A stretch of 64,000 nucleotides of DNA from Mucilaginibacter sp. JRF (GCF_015223065.1 NZ_JADFBY010000001.1:1230597-1294596); one strand, 5' to 3'. Shown: positions 45,131 through 53,250, counted from the stretch's first letter. The notes: generated from the letters alone by a model not told the origin. A program made the numbers and translations.

Positions 45131-45164
45131 GATTACACAGATTTTATTGATGACTACACAGATT
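45131..45164. repeat. Tandem copies of a 13-bp motif
   Basis: GATTACACAGATT (45131-45143) and GACTACACAGATT (45152-45164), 12 of 13 bases equal, 21 nt apart. Similar ACACAGAT motifs appear at 17671 and near 56715. Probably a short dispersed intergenic repeat. Confidence 0.45.
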
Positions 45165-45239
45165 GATTCTCCTGTACAAATCGGCGCGAAAATCGCTATT
45201 CGTTGGCATAGTTTGAAATCGAATAACTAAAAATTACAT

Positions 45240-46610
45240 TTAGTCAATTTCTTTCTCCCACTTACTCACTACCGCAGTAGCCATAGCATTACCCAATACG
45301 TTGGTTGCTGAGCGGCCCATATCAAGTAATGGGTCGATGCCGATTAGTAGGGCAAGGCCAGCTTCGGGGATGTTGAACATGGCTATTGTGCCTGCAATTA
45401 CTACTAACGATGCTCGCGGTACGCCTGCTATACCTTTACTGGTAAGCATCAGCACTAATAGCATAGAAAGTTGCTGCTCGAACGATAAGTGAATATTGTA
45501 TGATTGCGCCAGGAAAAGCGAGGCAAAGGTCATGTACATCATAGAGCCATCAAGGTTGAACGAATAGCCCAGCGGCAATACAAAGCTTACTATCTTATTG
45601 TTACAGCCAAAGCGCTCCAGTTCCATCAGTACACGCGGATAAGCCGCCTCGCTGGTTGAGGTACTGAAGGCTACCAGCATGGCATCCTTAATATTGTTAA
45701 CCAGCGTAAGTGCGCGTTTGCCTAAAACAAAGTATCCGGCCAGTATAACAACCAGCCATAATATCACTAACGAAAAATAGAACTCACTGATAAATATGGC
45801 GTAGGTTGATAAAATACCTAAGCCCTGCTTAGCAATAATGGCTGTGATAGCGCCAAATACCGCAAGCGGTGCGGCTTTCATTACGTAGCCTGTCAGTTTA
45901 AGGATAACATGAGCAATGGCATCCATTGCCTTGATCACCACCTCCCCTTTTTCACCAATGGCCGCGGTGGCTACACCAAAGAACAGGGAGAATACCACGA
46001 TCTGCAAAATCTCATTATTAGCCATCGACTCGATGATACTTTTAGGAAAAACGTGGCTAATAAAATCACGCAGAGAAAGCGCGGCCTTTTGTACGCCTGT
46101 ATTAATATGGCTATCAGGCAAAGGTAAATGCATGGCCTTGCCCGGCTCAAAAAAGTTAACCAGCACCATGCCTAATAATAACGATACCAGGGTAGCACTT
46201 AAAAACCAGAGCAGCGTTTTACCACCTATACGGCCAACAGCCTTAATATCGCCCACCTTGGCAACACCCACCACCAATGTGGTGAACACCAATGGCGCTA
46301 CGATCATTTTTATCAGCCGTAAAAATATATCGCTAAGTACATTGAAGGCTACCAGCTTGTCCTCGCGGGCAGTATCATTAGCTTTGCGGATGATTACCTG
46401 TTCGGCGCGTTGAACTTTAAGTTGTTTATAACCGGCAACAGTGGTATCGGTAATGGCAGCCAGGCGCGTATCGATAGTTTTAATTTGCGCGTCGGCAGCG
46501 GATAAATTGGTGTTTATATCATTAATAACAAGGGTATTATATAAATACCCTGTTACCACGCCCACAACAAGGGCTATAAATATGTAAAGTGTAAGTTTGC
46601 TACGGCGCAT
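45240..46610 (-). CDS. Dicarboxylate/amino acid:cation symporter (DAACS family)
   Basis: 456 aa. Imports C4-dicarboxylates or acidic amino acids with Na+ or H+. The DAACS signatures are intact: SDIFLRLIKMIVAPLVF near residue 91, the serine-rich AFSTSTSEAAYP near residue 310, FNLDGSMMYM, KGIAGVPRAS and DPLLDMGRSATNVLGN near residue 427. An unusual stretch (about residues 26-88) lies between TM1 and TM2: it is polar, heptad-like and lacks a hydrophobic span, so it should form a periplasmic coiled coil. Its C-terminus is short. The substrate cannot be assigned. Confidence 0.93.
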   Translation of the reverse strand: MRRSKLTLYIFIALVVGVVTGYLYNTLVINDINTNLSAADAQIKTIDTRLAAITDTTVAGYKQLKVQRAEQVIIRKANDTAREDKLVAFNVLSDIFLRLIKMIVAPLVFTTLVVGVAKVGDIKAVGRIGGKTLLWFLSATLVSLLLGMVLVNFFEPGKAMHLPLPDSHINTGVQKAALSLRDFISHVFPKSIIESMANNEILQIVVFSLFFGVATAAIGEKGEVVIKAMDAIAHVILKLTGYVMKAAPLAVFGAITAIIAKQGLGILSTYAIFISEFYFSLVILWLVVILAGYFVLGKRALTLVNNIKDAMLVAFSTSTSEAAYPRVLMELERFGCNNKIVSFVLPLGYSFNLDGSMMYMTFASLFLAQSYNIHLSFEQQLSMLLVLMLTSKGIAGVPRASLVVIAGTIAMFNIPEAGLALLIGIDPLLDMGRSATNVLGNAMATAVVSKWEKEID

Positions 46611-46653
46611 GCAAGTCAGTTAAACCCCAAAGCTACAAAAATACACCGTTTAT

Positions 46654-46678
46654 AAAAGCAGGGGTTGAAAACCTGCTT
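46654..46678 (-). terminator. Terminator after the YbjQ gene
   Basis: On the minus strand AAGCAGG pairs with CCTGCTT around a 9-nt loop, followed by TTAT. Seven-bp stem starting two bases beyond the stop. Confidence 0.5.
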
Positions 46679-46679
46679 A

Positions 46680-47006
46680 TCATACATCAACCTTAGCTAC
46701 CTTAACCGCGGTACCATAAGCCAGCACTTCGGTAACGCCCTGCATTACTTCGTTGGCATCATAACGCATGTTTATAATAGCGGTAGCGCCAACTTCCTGC
46801 GCATGTAATATCAACAGGTTATATGCTTCCTGACGGGCTTGCTCACAAAGCTCGGTGTAAATGCTGTTACGGCCACCGAAAATGGTTTGCAATCCACCCA
46901 AAAAATTACCGCCAACGCCACGTGAGCGAACGGTGATGCCACGGATTACGCCTAAATGTTCGGTTACTTTATAACCCTCTAAATGTGTACTGGTAGTTAC
47001 TATCAT
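46680..47006 (-). CDS. YbjQ family (UPF0145) putative heavy-metal-binding protein
   Basis: 108 aa. The family pattern is seen: MIVTTSTHLEGYKVTEHLGV, VRSRGVGGNFLGGLQ, and GATAIINMRYDA. Pentamer-forming proteins of this family are annotated as metal binding, with unproven function; only one Cys is present here. ATG 47006 overlaps the stop of the 70-aa membrane protein by four bases (ATGA), so the two are translationally coupled. Confidence 0.88.
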   Translation of the reverse strand: MIVTTSTHLEGYKVTEHLGVIRGITVRSRGVGGNFLGGLQTIFGGRNSIYTELCEQARQEAYNLLILHAQEVGATAIINMRYDANEVMQGVTEVLAYGTAVKVAKVDV

Positions 47007-47215
47007 AATCCTTTTCTATGTTTAAAGTCAATAATATCTCTATGAAATTTCAATATAAATAGTCCGGTAGCACATACGGCTAACCCTGAATATGCAACAT
47101 ATGGTTTAACATGGGCAAAATATTTTCCCTGGACAAACATTAAGGATATCCCTACTACAGATAAAAAAGCCCCTACAATTAATAATTGTAGTTTGGTTAA
47201 TGTTCGTGGATACAA
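47003..47215 (-). CDS. Small two-span membrane protein
   Basis: 70 aa with two hydrophobic segments (residues 8-26 and 38-55) and a basic C-terminus. No motif recognised. Its stop overlaps the YbjQ start (ATGA), which is the main evidence that it is expressed and functions with YbjQ. Confidence 0.65.
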   Translation of the reverse strand: MYPRTLTKLQLLIVGAFLSVVGISLMFVQGKYFAHVKPYVAYSGLAVCATGLFILKFHRDIIDFKHRKGL

Positions 47216-47322
47216 AATCTTACTTTAAGATAACTAATGTTGTTTATTACCTCAAACATAAGTTATATCATCAATATTTAAATGAATAATAGAACTTTGT
47301 TGCCTTAGATGTTATACCTGAT

Positions 47323-47850
47323 ATGAGCGTTACTACGTACGGACTACAAAATATAAAAAAGGAACTTCAACACTTGCCCTCTACCCAAATGGCTGAGCTG
47401 TTGCTACGCCTTGCCCGCTATAAAAAAGAAAATAAGGAGTTATTGGCCTATTTGCTATTTGAAGCGAATGATGAAGCCGCTTTTATAATCCAGGTTAAAG
47501 GCGAGATCGGTTTTATGTTTAGTCAGCTGCCATCGCAAAGTTATTTCGCGGCCAAGGCTCTGCGCAAAATATTAAGGTTGATTAATAAATACGTAAAGTT
47601 CACCGGTTCAAAAACTACAGAGATCGAGCTTTTGATAAATTTTGGTGAGAATTACTTGCAATATGCTGACCGCAAAACTTCATACAAGCCCTTGCGATTG
47701 ATATTTGCTAAGCAGTTAGAAAAGGTACGCAACAACATTAACAAACTGCATGAGGATGTACGGCATGATCATATACCTGATTATGAGCAGCTATTGAGCG
47801 ATGCTGATAAAAAACTGCAATGGTTAAATATTATTGATTATGAGTTGTAA
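47323..47850 (+). CDS. Conserved helical protein upstream of a sigma factor
   Basis: 175 aa, entirely helical pattern, no signal peptide or membrane segment. The N-terminus (YGLQNIKKELQHLPSTQMAEL, in part LQHLPSTQMAELLLRLARY) is followed by KKENKELLAYLLFEANDEA. It lies 48 nt before the sigma factor gene on the same strand and resembles a family I remember next to such genes in Bacteroidota. A regulatory role is inference. Function unknown. Confidence 0.75.
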   Translation: MSVTTYGLQNIKKELQHLPSTQMAELLLRLARYKKENKELLAYLLFEANDEAAFIIQVKGEIGFMFSQLPSQSYFAAKALRKILRLINKYVKFTGSKTTEIELLINFGENYLQYADRKTSYKPLRLIFAKQLEKVRNNINKLHEDVRHDHIPDYEQLLSDADKKLQWLNIIDYEL

Positions 47851-47898
47851 CATAATAATAACTTTGCTATCTAAACCATAAAACAATTAACTGCAAGC

Positions 47899-48396
47899 GT
47901 GCCCGATAAAGAAGCAGCCTTTAAGCAAATTTTTGAAGCTAACTCAAAAAAAATATTCCACCTGTGTTATGGTTACACCGGGGATGATGATGCGGCGCAT
48001 GATCTGCTACAGGAAACCTTTTTAAAGGTTTGGCAAAACCTGGACAAGTTTCGTAACCAGGCCATGATATCCACCTGGATATATCGTATTGCGGTTAACA
48101 CCTGCCTAACTTACCTGCGATCTGAAAAACGCCAGGCTAAGGACGAACTGACACCGCAAATTGCGGAAACCAAACGCGAAGAACTATCTGAGAAGAACGA
48201 GCAGGTGGCCCTGCTTTATAAATGTATTTCAAAGCTGGAAGAATCTGAAAGGATTATTATAACTATGGTGCTTGATGAAATGCCCTACCCCGAAATTGCT
48301 GAAGTATCGGGAATATCCGAAGGCAATCTGCGGGTAAAAATTCATCGTATTAAACAAAAGTTAACAGAATTATACAACCAGTATGAAAGACTTTGA
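47899..48396 (+). CDS. ECF-type RNA polymerase sigma factor
   Basis: 165 aa, GTG start. Region 2: HLCYGYTGDDDAAHDLLQET and FLKVWQNLDKFR with TWIYRIAVNTCLTYLR; region 4: SERIIITMVLDEMPYPEIAE and VSGISEGNLRVKIHRIKQKL (helix-turn-helix). Length and two-domain layout are those of group 4 sigma factors. The next gene overlaps its end by 14 nt and encodes a membrane protein, a typical place for an anti-sigma factor. Target promoters are unknown. Confidence 0.93.
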   Translation: MPDKEAAFKQIFEANSKKIFHLCYGYTGDDDAAHDLLQETFLKVWQNLDKFRNQAMISTWIYRIAVNTCLTYLRSEKRQAKDELTPQIAETKREELSEKNEQVALLYKCISKLEESERIIITMVLDEMPYPEIAEVSGISEGNLRVKIHRIKQKLTELYNQYERL

Positions 48397-48973
48397 TCAT
48401 ATAATGTCGGTTTGGCAGGATCAGCCAAAACGCGATCAGCTTTCGGTAGACGAGGCGCTGAAGCAGGTGAAACGTGGAGTGGGAAGCCTTAATAATAGGT
48501 TGTTACGAGGCATATTCAGTATGCTGATAGGCTCGGTTGCGGTATTGATAGTGATGCTGTTCCTGGTATTTCAATCGTGGGTAACCTATTGCGGTATTGG
48601 CATTATTTTATGTACCATGCTGCTTTATATGTTTGTAATGATAAAGGATTACAGACTGGTATCAAAAGAGGATGTCACCATTCATCCCGTTGGATATTTA
48701 CAGGGATTAAAAGAGTATCAGCACCGCCGGTCAAATCTGTATGGATGGCTATATTATTTATATCTGCTGCTCATTACCATAGGTTTATCATTGTACCTAT
48801 TTGAGGTACTCGAGCATTCATCACAATTATTCCGCTTTTCGTTTTATGGCTTTACCATTGTATGGTTGTTGTATGTGGCTTTCTATTTAAAAGACCGCAT
48901 ATTTAAAATGGAGCAGGAAAAGCTTAATTTGATCATTGAGCGATTAGAAAGGTTGCAGAATCAGTTTGATTGA
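48383..48973 (+). CDS. Four-span membrane protein, possible anti-sigma factor
   Basis: 196 aa. The N-terminus is cytosolic with MSVWQDQPKRDQLSVDEALK, a WQxQP pattern found in membrane regulators paired with sigma factors in this phylum. Four hydrophobic segments follow (about residues 43-60, 65-85, 120-140, 150-168), then a charged tail with coiled-coil character (EQEKLNLIIERLERLQNQF). It has no zinc-binding HxxxCxxC motif of ZAS anti-sigma factors. Coding overlap (14 nt) with the sigma gene implies coupled synthesis. The role is inferred from context. Confidence 0.75.
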   Translation: MKDFDHIMSVWQDQPKRDQLSVDEALKQVKRGVGSLNNRLLRGIFSMLIGSVAVLIVMLFLVFQSWVTYCGIGIILCTMLLYMFVMIKDYRLVSKEDVTIHPVGYLQGLKEYQHRRSNLYGWLYYLYLLLITIGLSLYLFEVLEHSSQLFRFSFYGFTIVWLLYVAFYLKDRIFKMEQEKLNLIIERLERLQNQFD

Positions 48974-48975
48974 AT

Positions 48976-49009
48976 AGCCCTCCTAAATCCTCCCCGAAAG
49001 GGAGGACTT
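48976..49009 (-). repeat. Module B of the composite repeat (copy 2, reversed)
   Basis: Reverse complement of 37557-37590 with 31 of 34 identical positions. Begins two bases after the stop of the membrane protein gene. Confidence 0.85.
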
Positions 49010-49031
49010 CATTTATATCACCCAAAAATCA

Positions 49032-49114
49032 TGTCATTTCGAACGAGGTACGAGGAGAAATCTGTCGCTTGGCAATGAAAGCGTGCAGATTTCTCGCTAT
49101 CGCTCGAAATGACA
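49032..49114 (-). repeat. Module A of the composite repeat (copy 2, reversed)
   Basis: 83 nt, reverse complement of the 37462-37546 element with a few substitutions and two small indels. The ends TGTCATTTCGA and TCGAAATGACA are conserved. The spacer to module B is 22 nt here and 10 nt in copy 1. Confidence 0.85.
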
Positions 49115-49133
49115 GGTATGTATATAAATACTA

Positions 49134-50150
49134 TTACAATCCCTTTAAAACCTTAACCGCATACTCAATACCATCAGCATGTACATCAAGGTGTGTTACA
49201 AAGCGGATGCGGTGTTTATCGGTAGTGCCGCATTTAATGCCTTTTTCGGCGAGTTTGGCTACTATCAAGTCAGCGGGCTCAATGGTATCAAATAATACAA
49301 TGTTGGTTTCAACAGGCATAACATGGGTTACCCAATTGCGTTGGCTAAGCTCATCGGCCAATATACGGGCATGGGCATGATCTACCTTTAATCGATCAAC
49401 ATGATGATCAAGCGCGTAGATACCTGCCGCGGCCAGAAAACCGGCCTGACGCATGCCGCCGCCTAATACTTTGCGTATACGTCGTGCTTTTTTGATAGTT
49501 TCTTTGTCGGCTAATAATACCGAGCCAACAGGTGTACCTAAACCTTTGGATAGGCATACTGATATACCATCGAAATATTTACCATAATCAACAGCGCTAT
49601 CGCCTGTATGAGCAAGGGCGTTGAATATGCGAGCGCCATCAAGATGTAACTTGAGGTTATTCTCACGGCAAAGCTGGGCTATGGGTTTTATTTGTTCGAG
49701 CGTGTAGCAACTGCCCCCGCCCTTGTTCACCGTATTTTCGAGTACTACCAGGCTGGTATTGGGGTAATGTATGTTTTCGGCATTAATTTCAGGCTCTATC
49801 ATTTCGGCAGTAAGTATGCCTCTGTAGCCATTGAGTAACCTGGTTGACACTGCCGAATTAAAAGCGATACCCCCGCCCTCATACCAGTAAACATGCGCGG
49901 TTTGGTCGGCTATTAGTTCATCCATAGGTTGGGTAAAACATTTTATGGCGATCTGGTTGGTCATGGTGCCCGACGGGCAGAACAAACCCGCCTCCATACC
50001 GAACAAGGCCGCGGCCTTTTCTTCGAGCGCGTTAACGGTTTCATCCTCACCAAAAACATCATCGCCAACTTTGGCATTCATCATGGCCTCAAGCATGGCC
50101 GGTGTGGGTTTGGTTATGGTATCGCTGCGGAAGTCGACCGTTATTTGCAT
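49134..50150 (-). CDS. ltaE: Low-specificity L-threonine aldolase
   Basis: 338 aa. A PLP enzyme that splits L-threonine/L-allo-threonine to glycine and acetaldehyde. Seen: DFRSDTITKPTPAMLEAM at the start, VGDDVFGEDETVNALEEK, LFCPSGTMTNQIA, LHLDGARIFNA and the PLP lysine in SVCLSKGLGTPVGS near residue 202. The N-terminal residues of the family fit ATG 50150, and a perfect -7 element lies 29 nt upstream. Related aromatic beta-eliminating lyases are a distant alternative. Confidence 0.93.
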   Translation of the reverse strand: MQITVDFRSDTITKPTPAMLEAMMNAKVGDDVFGEDETVNALEEKAAALFGMEAGLFCPSGTMTNQIAIKCFTQPMDELIADQTAHVYWYEGGGIAFNSAVSTRLLNGYRGILTAEMIEPEINAENIHYPNTSLVVLENTVNKGGGSCYTLEQIKPIAQLCRENNLKLHLDGARIFNALAHTGDSAVDYGKYFDGISVCLSKGLGTPVGSVLLADKETIKKARRIRKVLGGGMRQAGFLAAAGIYALDHHVDRLKVDHAHARILADELSQRNWVTHVMPVETNIVLFDTIEPADLIVAKLAEKGIKCGTTDKHRIRFVTHLDVHADGIEYAVKVLKGL

Positions 50151-50178
50151 GTTGGTTATTTTGTAGTAAATTAGCTTA

Positions 50179-50186
50179 CAAAGCTA
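50179..50186 (-). promoter_or_regulatory. Putative -7 element (TAGCTTTG) of ltaE
   Basis: Perfect TAnnTTTG match on the minus strand, 29 nt before the ATG. A TTG at the standard distance was not found. Confidence 0.45.
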
Positions 50187-50288
50187 AGCCCTTATGCGCA
50201 AAAAAATATCATCAAATTGCACGGCTTGCAACATCCTGTTAAACCATTGTGCAAACGTTCAGTCAATCAACACAAAACACCTTAACTT

Positions 50289-50900
50289 ATGCAATTATTT
50301 AACAGAATATGCTTATCACTTATATTAGTGATAACCACACTTAGCGCCAGCGCGCAGTGGAAAAAAGGCAGCTATTACGACTTGAACGGCAATAAAAACA
50401 CCGGACTAATAAAGCGCGACGAGCAGCACATTTTATACAAACCCACCAAAAAAGATAAAGAAATAAAACTTACAGCTGCCGAAATGAGTGGATTTACTGT
50501 TGAGAAGGACAGCTTCAGGGTATCGCACGCGCCGGTATTTAACCAGGCGGTGATTGTTCAGGTGATAACCAATGGGCCAACTAAAATATATGTATCGCGG
50601 CCGTTGGTAAAAAAATTCAGCAAAGGCTCCATGGTCGGTGGTATACTTGGCGGCGAAACCGGTGCCGAGATTGGCGGACATGCCGGTGCTTTAAAAAGCT
50701 ATAATGGTTATTATTACGGACAAGATGAAAACTCGCTGTCTGCCATTACCATGCAAAACTTTGTGGATATCACCAGCACCATTATGGCCGATAAACCCAA
50801 GGTTACCGCTAAAATAAAAGACAAAACATTCCGTTATGGCGATATGGACGAACTGGTGATACTTTATAACACCGGTGTTGAACCATCGCTGATAGATTAA
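50289..50900 (+). CDS. Exported hypothetical protein, first of a paralogous pair
   Basis: 203 aa. Signal peptide (LSLILVITTLSASA, cut near residue 22). The mature part starts QWKKGSYYDLNGNKNTGLI, a beta-rich sheet pattern, contains DSFRVSHAP near residue 78 and a glycine-rich segment (GGILGGETGAEIGGHAG), then helical C-terminus. The neighbour at 50910 shares QWxxGSxxD..GxxxTGxI and DSFxVxHAP blocks, so they are tandem paralogues. No known domain recognised. Confidence 0.8.
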   Translation: MQLFNRICLSLILVITTLSASAQWKKGSYYDLNGNKNTGLIKRDEQHILYKPTKKDKEIKLTAAEMSGFTVEKDSFRVSHAPVFNQAVIVQVITNGPTKIYVSRPLVKKFSKGSMVGGILGGETGAEIGGHAGALKSYNGYYYGQDENSLSAITMQNFVDITSTIMADKPKVTAKIKDKTFRYGDMDELVILYNTGVEPSLID

Positions 50901-50909
50901 ATTTTTATA

Positions 50910-51596
50910 ATGAAAAATTGCTGCTTAGCATTACTACTTATTATTGGCACTACATTAACCGCCTCAGCACAAAAATGGCAGGCGGGCAGTTTTACCGATT
51001 CCAAAGGCATCAGGCAAACAGGTTTTATCAACCCTAACCCAAAAGGCAAAAGTCCGGTAAAAGAGGAAGCTTTTATAGAATACAAGCTCGACGATAAAAT
51101 GAATCCTATCAAACTCAGCGCCGGCGAACTACGATCATTTACCATTGGGCGCGATAGCTTTGTGGTTGCCCATGCCCCCGGCAATACCATGTGGGCAGGC
51201 AAAGAGTTTGATTTTGTAAGAGTAGTGCTTAACGAGGAAATAAAACTTTATACCGGCAAAGGAGCAGGTAAATCAGGAGGCTTTGGTATCAGACCGGGCC
51301 TGTCAGGTGGATTCGGTATGGATAGCGGCGGATACGGTGGTGTTGGTGGCGGCGTAGGTATATCGCTCGGCGGTAACGGCAATGGCGACAGACAAAAGAT
51401 CGCCTATTACTTTGGCGCCAATACAGCCGAAATGATGATGCTCACCCCTATCAATTTTAACGATATTATGAGCGATATTATGGGCGATGAACCCGAGGTC
51501 GTTAACCTTATTCAGCAAAACAAGTTCAACCTCAATAATATTGATAAGCTGATAGAATACTTTAACAAGGTAAAAACATCCCACCAGCAACAATAA
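50910..51596 (+). CDS. Exported hypothetical protein with Gly-rich insert, second of the pair
   Basis: 228 aa. Signal peptide (LALLLIIGTTLTASA, cut near residue 20), then KWQAGSFTDSKGIRQTGFI and DSFVVAHAP, equivalent to the blocks of the preceding gene. A glycine-rich segment of about 45 residues (starting near KSGGFGIRPGLSGG) sits where the neighbour has a much shorter one. The stop of the first gene is 9 nt upstream, so the two are one operon. Function unknown. Confidence 0.8.
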   Translation: MKNCCLALLLIIGTTLTASAQKWQAGSFTDSKGIRQTGFINPNPKGKSPVKEEAFIEYKLDDKMNPIKLSAGELRSFTIGRDSFVVAHAPGNTMWAGKEFDFVRVVLNEEIKLYTGKGAGKSGGFGIRPGLSGGFGMDSGGYGGVGGGVGISLGGNGNGDRQKIAYYFGANTAEMMMLTPINFNDIMSDIMGDEPEVVNLIQQNKFNLNNIDKLIEYFNKVKTSHQQQ

Positions 51597-51611
51597 TTCA
51601 ATACAGCTAAG

Positions 51612-52229
51612 TTACAATTTATCGATACGTACCCATTGCATTCCGGCGGCTTCGGCGGCTTGGGTACCGGCTAAGCCATCTTCAAACACCAGGCAATCGG
51701 CAGGGTTAACACCTAATTGCTCGGCAGCGGCCAAAAAAGGATCAGGGTATGGTTTGCCATGTTCGGTTTCACCGGCGCATACTAATACTTCTACCAAATC
51801 TAATATACCTAATATACCCAGCGTGCGCTCAACCGCCTTACGCCCGCTGCCTGATACCACGGCTATGCGCACCTTACCAACATGCGCCTTTAAATGATCG
51901 ACCACATAGGTAATAGGTTGTGTACTTTCAATATATTCATCATAAAACACCTGGTAACGCTTCTCGCCAAAAGCGATCGGGTCAAATGTGCTGTTGTAGC
52001 GTTTGTTTATTTCTTCAACCACGTTAATTACCGGCCAACCCGCCAGTTCATCAACAATAGCGCCGTCAATAACCAAACCGCCATCGGCAGCCACCTTTAC
52101 ATATGCTGCTTTGTGTGCAGGCATGTTATCGGCAAGGGTGCCATCGCAATCATATAAAAAAGCTTTGTAGGGTGCTGATATCTCTGTTAATTTTTCGAGT
52201 TTTTGTTGGTGCGATGCATCATTTATCAT
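51612..52229 (-). CDS. HAD family phosphatase (beta-phosphoglucomutase-like)
   Basis: 205 aa from ATG 52229. The nucleophile motif YDCDGTLADN (DxDGT) is near residue 29, motif II is VVSGSGRKAVERTL, motif III/IV GKPYPDPFLAAAEQLGV and VFEDGLAGTQAAEAAGM. The cap region and length are like those of subfamily I phosphatases (sugar-phosphate or pgmB-like). The frame extends two codons to a TTG, which is not preferred. Substrate unknown. Confidence 0.88.
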   Translation of the reverse strand: MINDASHQQKLEKLTEISAPYKAFLYDCDGTLADNMPAHKAAYVKVAADGGLVIDGAIVDELAGWPVINVVEEINKRYNSTFDPIAFGEKRYQVFYDEYIESTQPITYVVDHLKAHVGKVRIAVVSGSGRKAVERTLGILGILDLVEVLVCAGETEHGKPYPDPFLAAAEQLGVNPADCLVFEDGLAGTQAAEAAGMQWVRIDKL

Positions 52230-52502
52230 ATGCAAATATTGCCAAAAAATAAATGCAAGCAGTTATCATAGTGTAATAAATACATTAAGCTAGTAATTTA
52301 ACGGCGACGGTTTTTACATTCATCTACAATAATTCACATAAACCAAACGCTTAATCATCAAAAAATAATTATTTATTAGAAGCTTTTAGCTGATTAGTTT
52401 TTATATTTTTAAAAAACTTGTCACTATAAATTAAATATTTAAACAATTTTCGGATATTTATTTAAAATTAAGCAATTTTGCGAGTGACATACCCCCACAC
52501 TA

Positions 52503-53213
52503 ATGGTCAAAAAGAACTTAATAACCAATGATTGCACGTGTTTTTTATGCAAGCACGCTCTAAAAGAGTGGCATGCGGCAATTTTAGCGCATAAAAAAAA
52601 CTTTAAAGTTAAAAAAGGAGAAAAAATATTTAAAGAGGGCGATCCTGTTAACGGAGTTTACTTTGTTTATTCAGGAACTGTTAAAGTTTATAAAAAATGG
52701 GATGCAGAGAAGGAATTAATTATACGCTTTGCTAATGATGGTGCAATTTTAGGCCATCGCGGCATTGGCAATGAAGCCGTTTACCCGGTTTCGGCCTCAG
52801 CGCTTGAGGCTGGTGTGGTATGTTTTATTGATATGGAGTTTTTTGAGGCAAGTTTAAAGGTTAACCCTGAATTTGCTTATCAATTACTGATGTTTTTTGC
52901 CGATGAGTTACGCGAGTCTGAAAAAAAGATGCGCAACCTGGCACACATGCCGGTTAAGGGCCGCGTTGCCGAAGCCTTGATACTGCTCAATAAACAATTT
53001 GGAACTTCCCCAGAAGGATATATTAATATCGACCTAAGCCGACAGGATCTTGCCTCATATGCCGGGGCTACGTACGAAACCGTTTTCCGCGTGATAAATG
53101 AGCTGGTGGCCGAAAAGCTTATCACGCTCTCGGGCAAAAGCATAGCCATAGCCAATTACGACGGACTGCTTCAGTTAACGCAGCAGGAAGCATCGGTACC
53201 CGTACTTGTATAA
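52503..53213 (+). CDS. Crp/Fnr family transcriptional regulator with N-terminal Cys cluster
   Basis: 236 aa. A cyclic-nucleotide-binding-like beta roll (GEKIFKEGDPVNGVYFVYSG) is followed by a long helix and a winged helix-turn-helix (LSRQDLASYAGATYETVFRVI). The N-terminus has three Cys in DCTCFLCKHALKE (residues 11, 13 and 16), reminiscent of FNR-type Fe-S ligands, but the fourth FNR ligand is not obvious. The phosphate-binding cassette lacks the RxxS/T of CRP, so cAMP binding is unlikely. Own terminator follows. Its upstream region (52230-52502) is AT-rich and holds nothing I can support. Confidence 0.9.
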   Translation: MVKKNLITNDCTCFLCKHALKEWHAAILAHKKNFKVKKGEKIFKEGDPVNGVYFVYSGTVKVYKKWDAEKELIIRFANDGAILGHRGIGNEAVYPVSASALEAGVVCFIDMEFFEASLKVNPEFAYQLLMFFADELRESEKKMRNLAHMPVKGRVAEALILLNKQFGTSPEGYINIDLSRQDLASYAGATYETVFRVINELVAEKLITLSGKSIAIANYDGLLQLTQQEASVPVLV

Positions 53214-53250
53214 AACAACAAAGGCCCCTGCACGGGCCTTTGTTGTTTTT
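53214..53250 (+). terminator. Rho-independent terminator after the Crp/Fnr gene
   Basis: AACAACAAAGGCCC (53214-53227), 6-nt loop, GGGCCTTTGTTGTT (53234-53247), then TTT. A perfect 14-bp stem starting right after the stop codon. Confidence 0.9.

Noticed and set aside
48970..49380. Plus-strand frame across the composite repeat and into antisense ltaE
   Set aside because: Begins in the repeats and continues through ltaE in the opposite sense.
52236..52502. Possible small RNA or second promoter upstream of the Crp/Fnr gene
   Set aside because: AT-rich with CAATTTTG-like elements but no convincing TTG/-7 pair, hairpin or frame.
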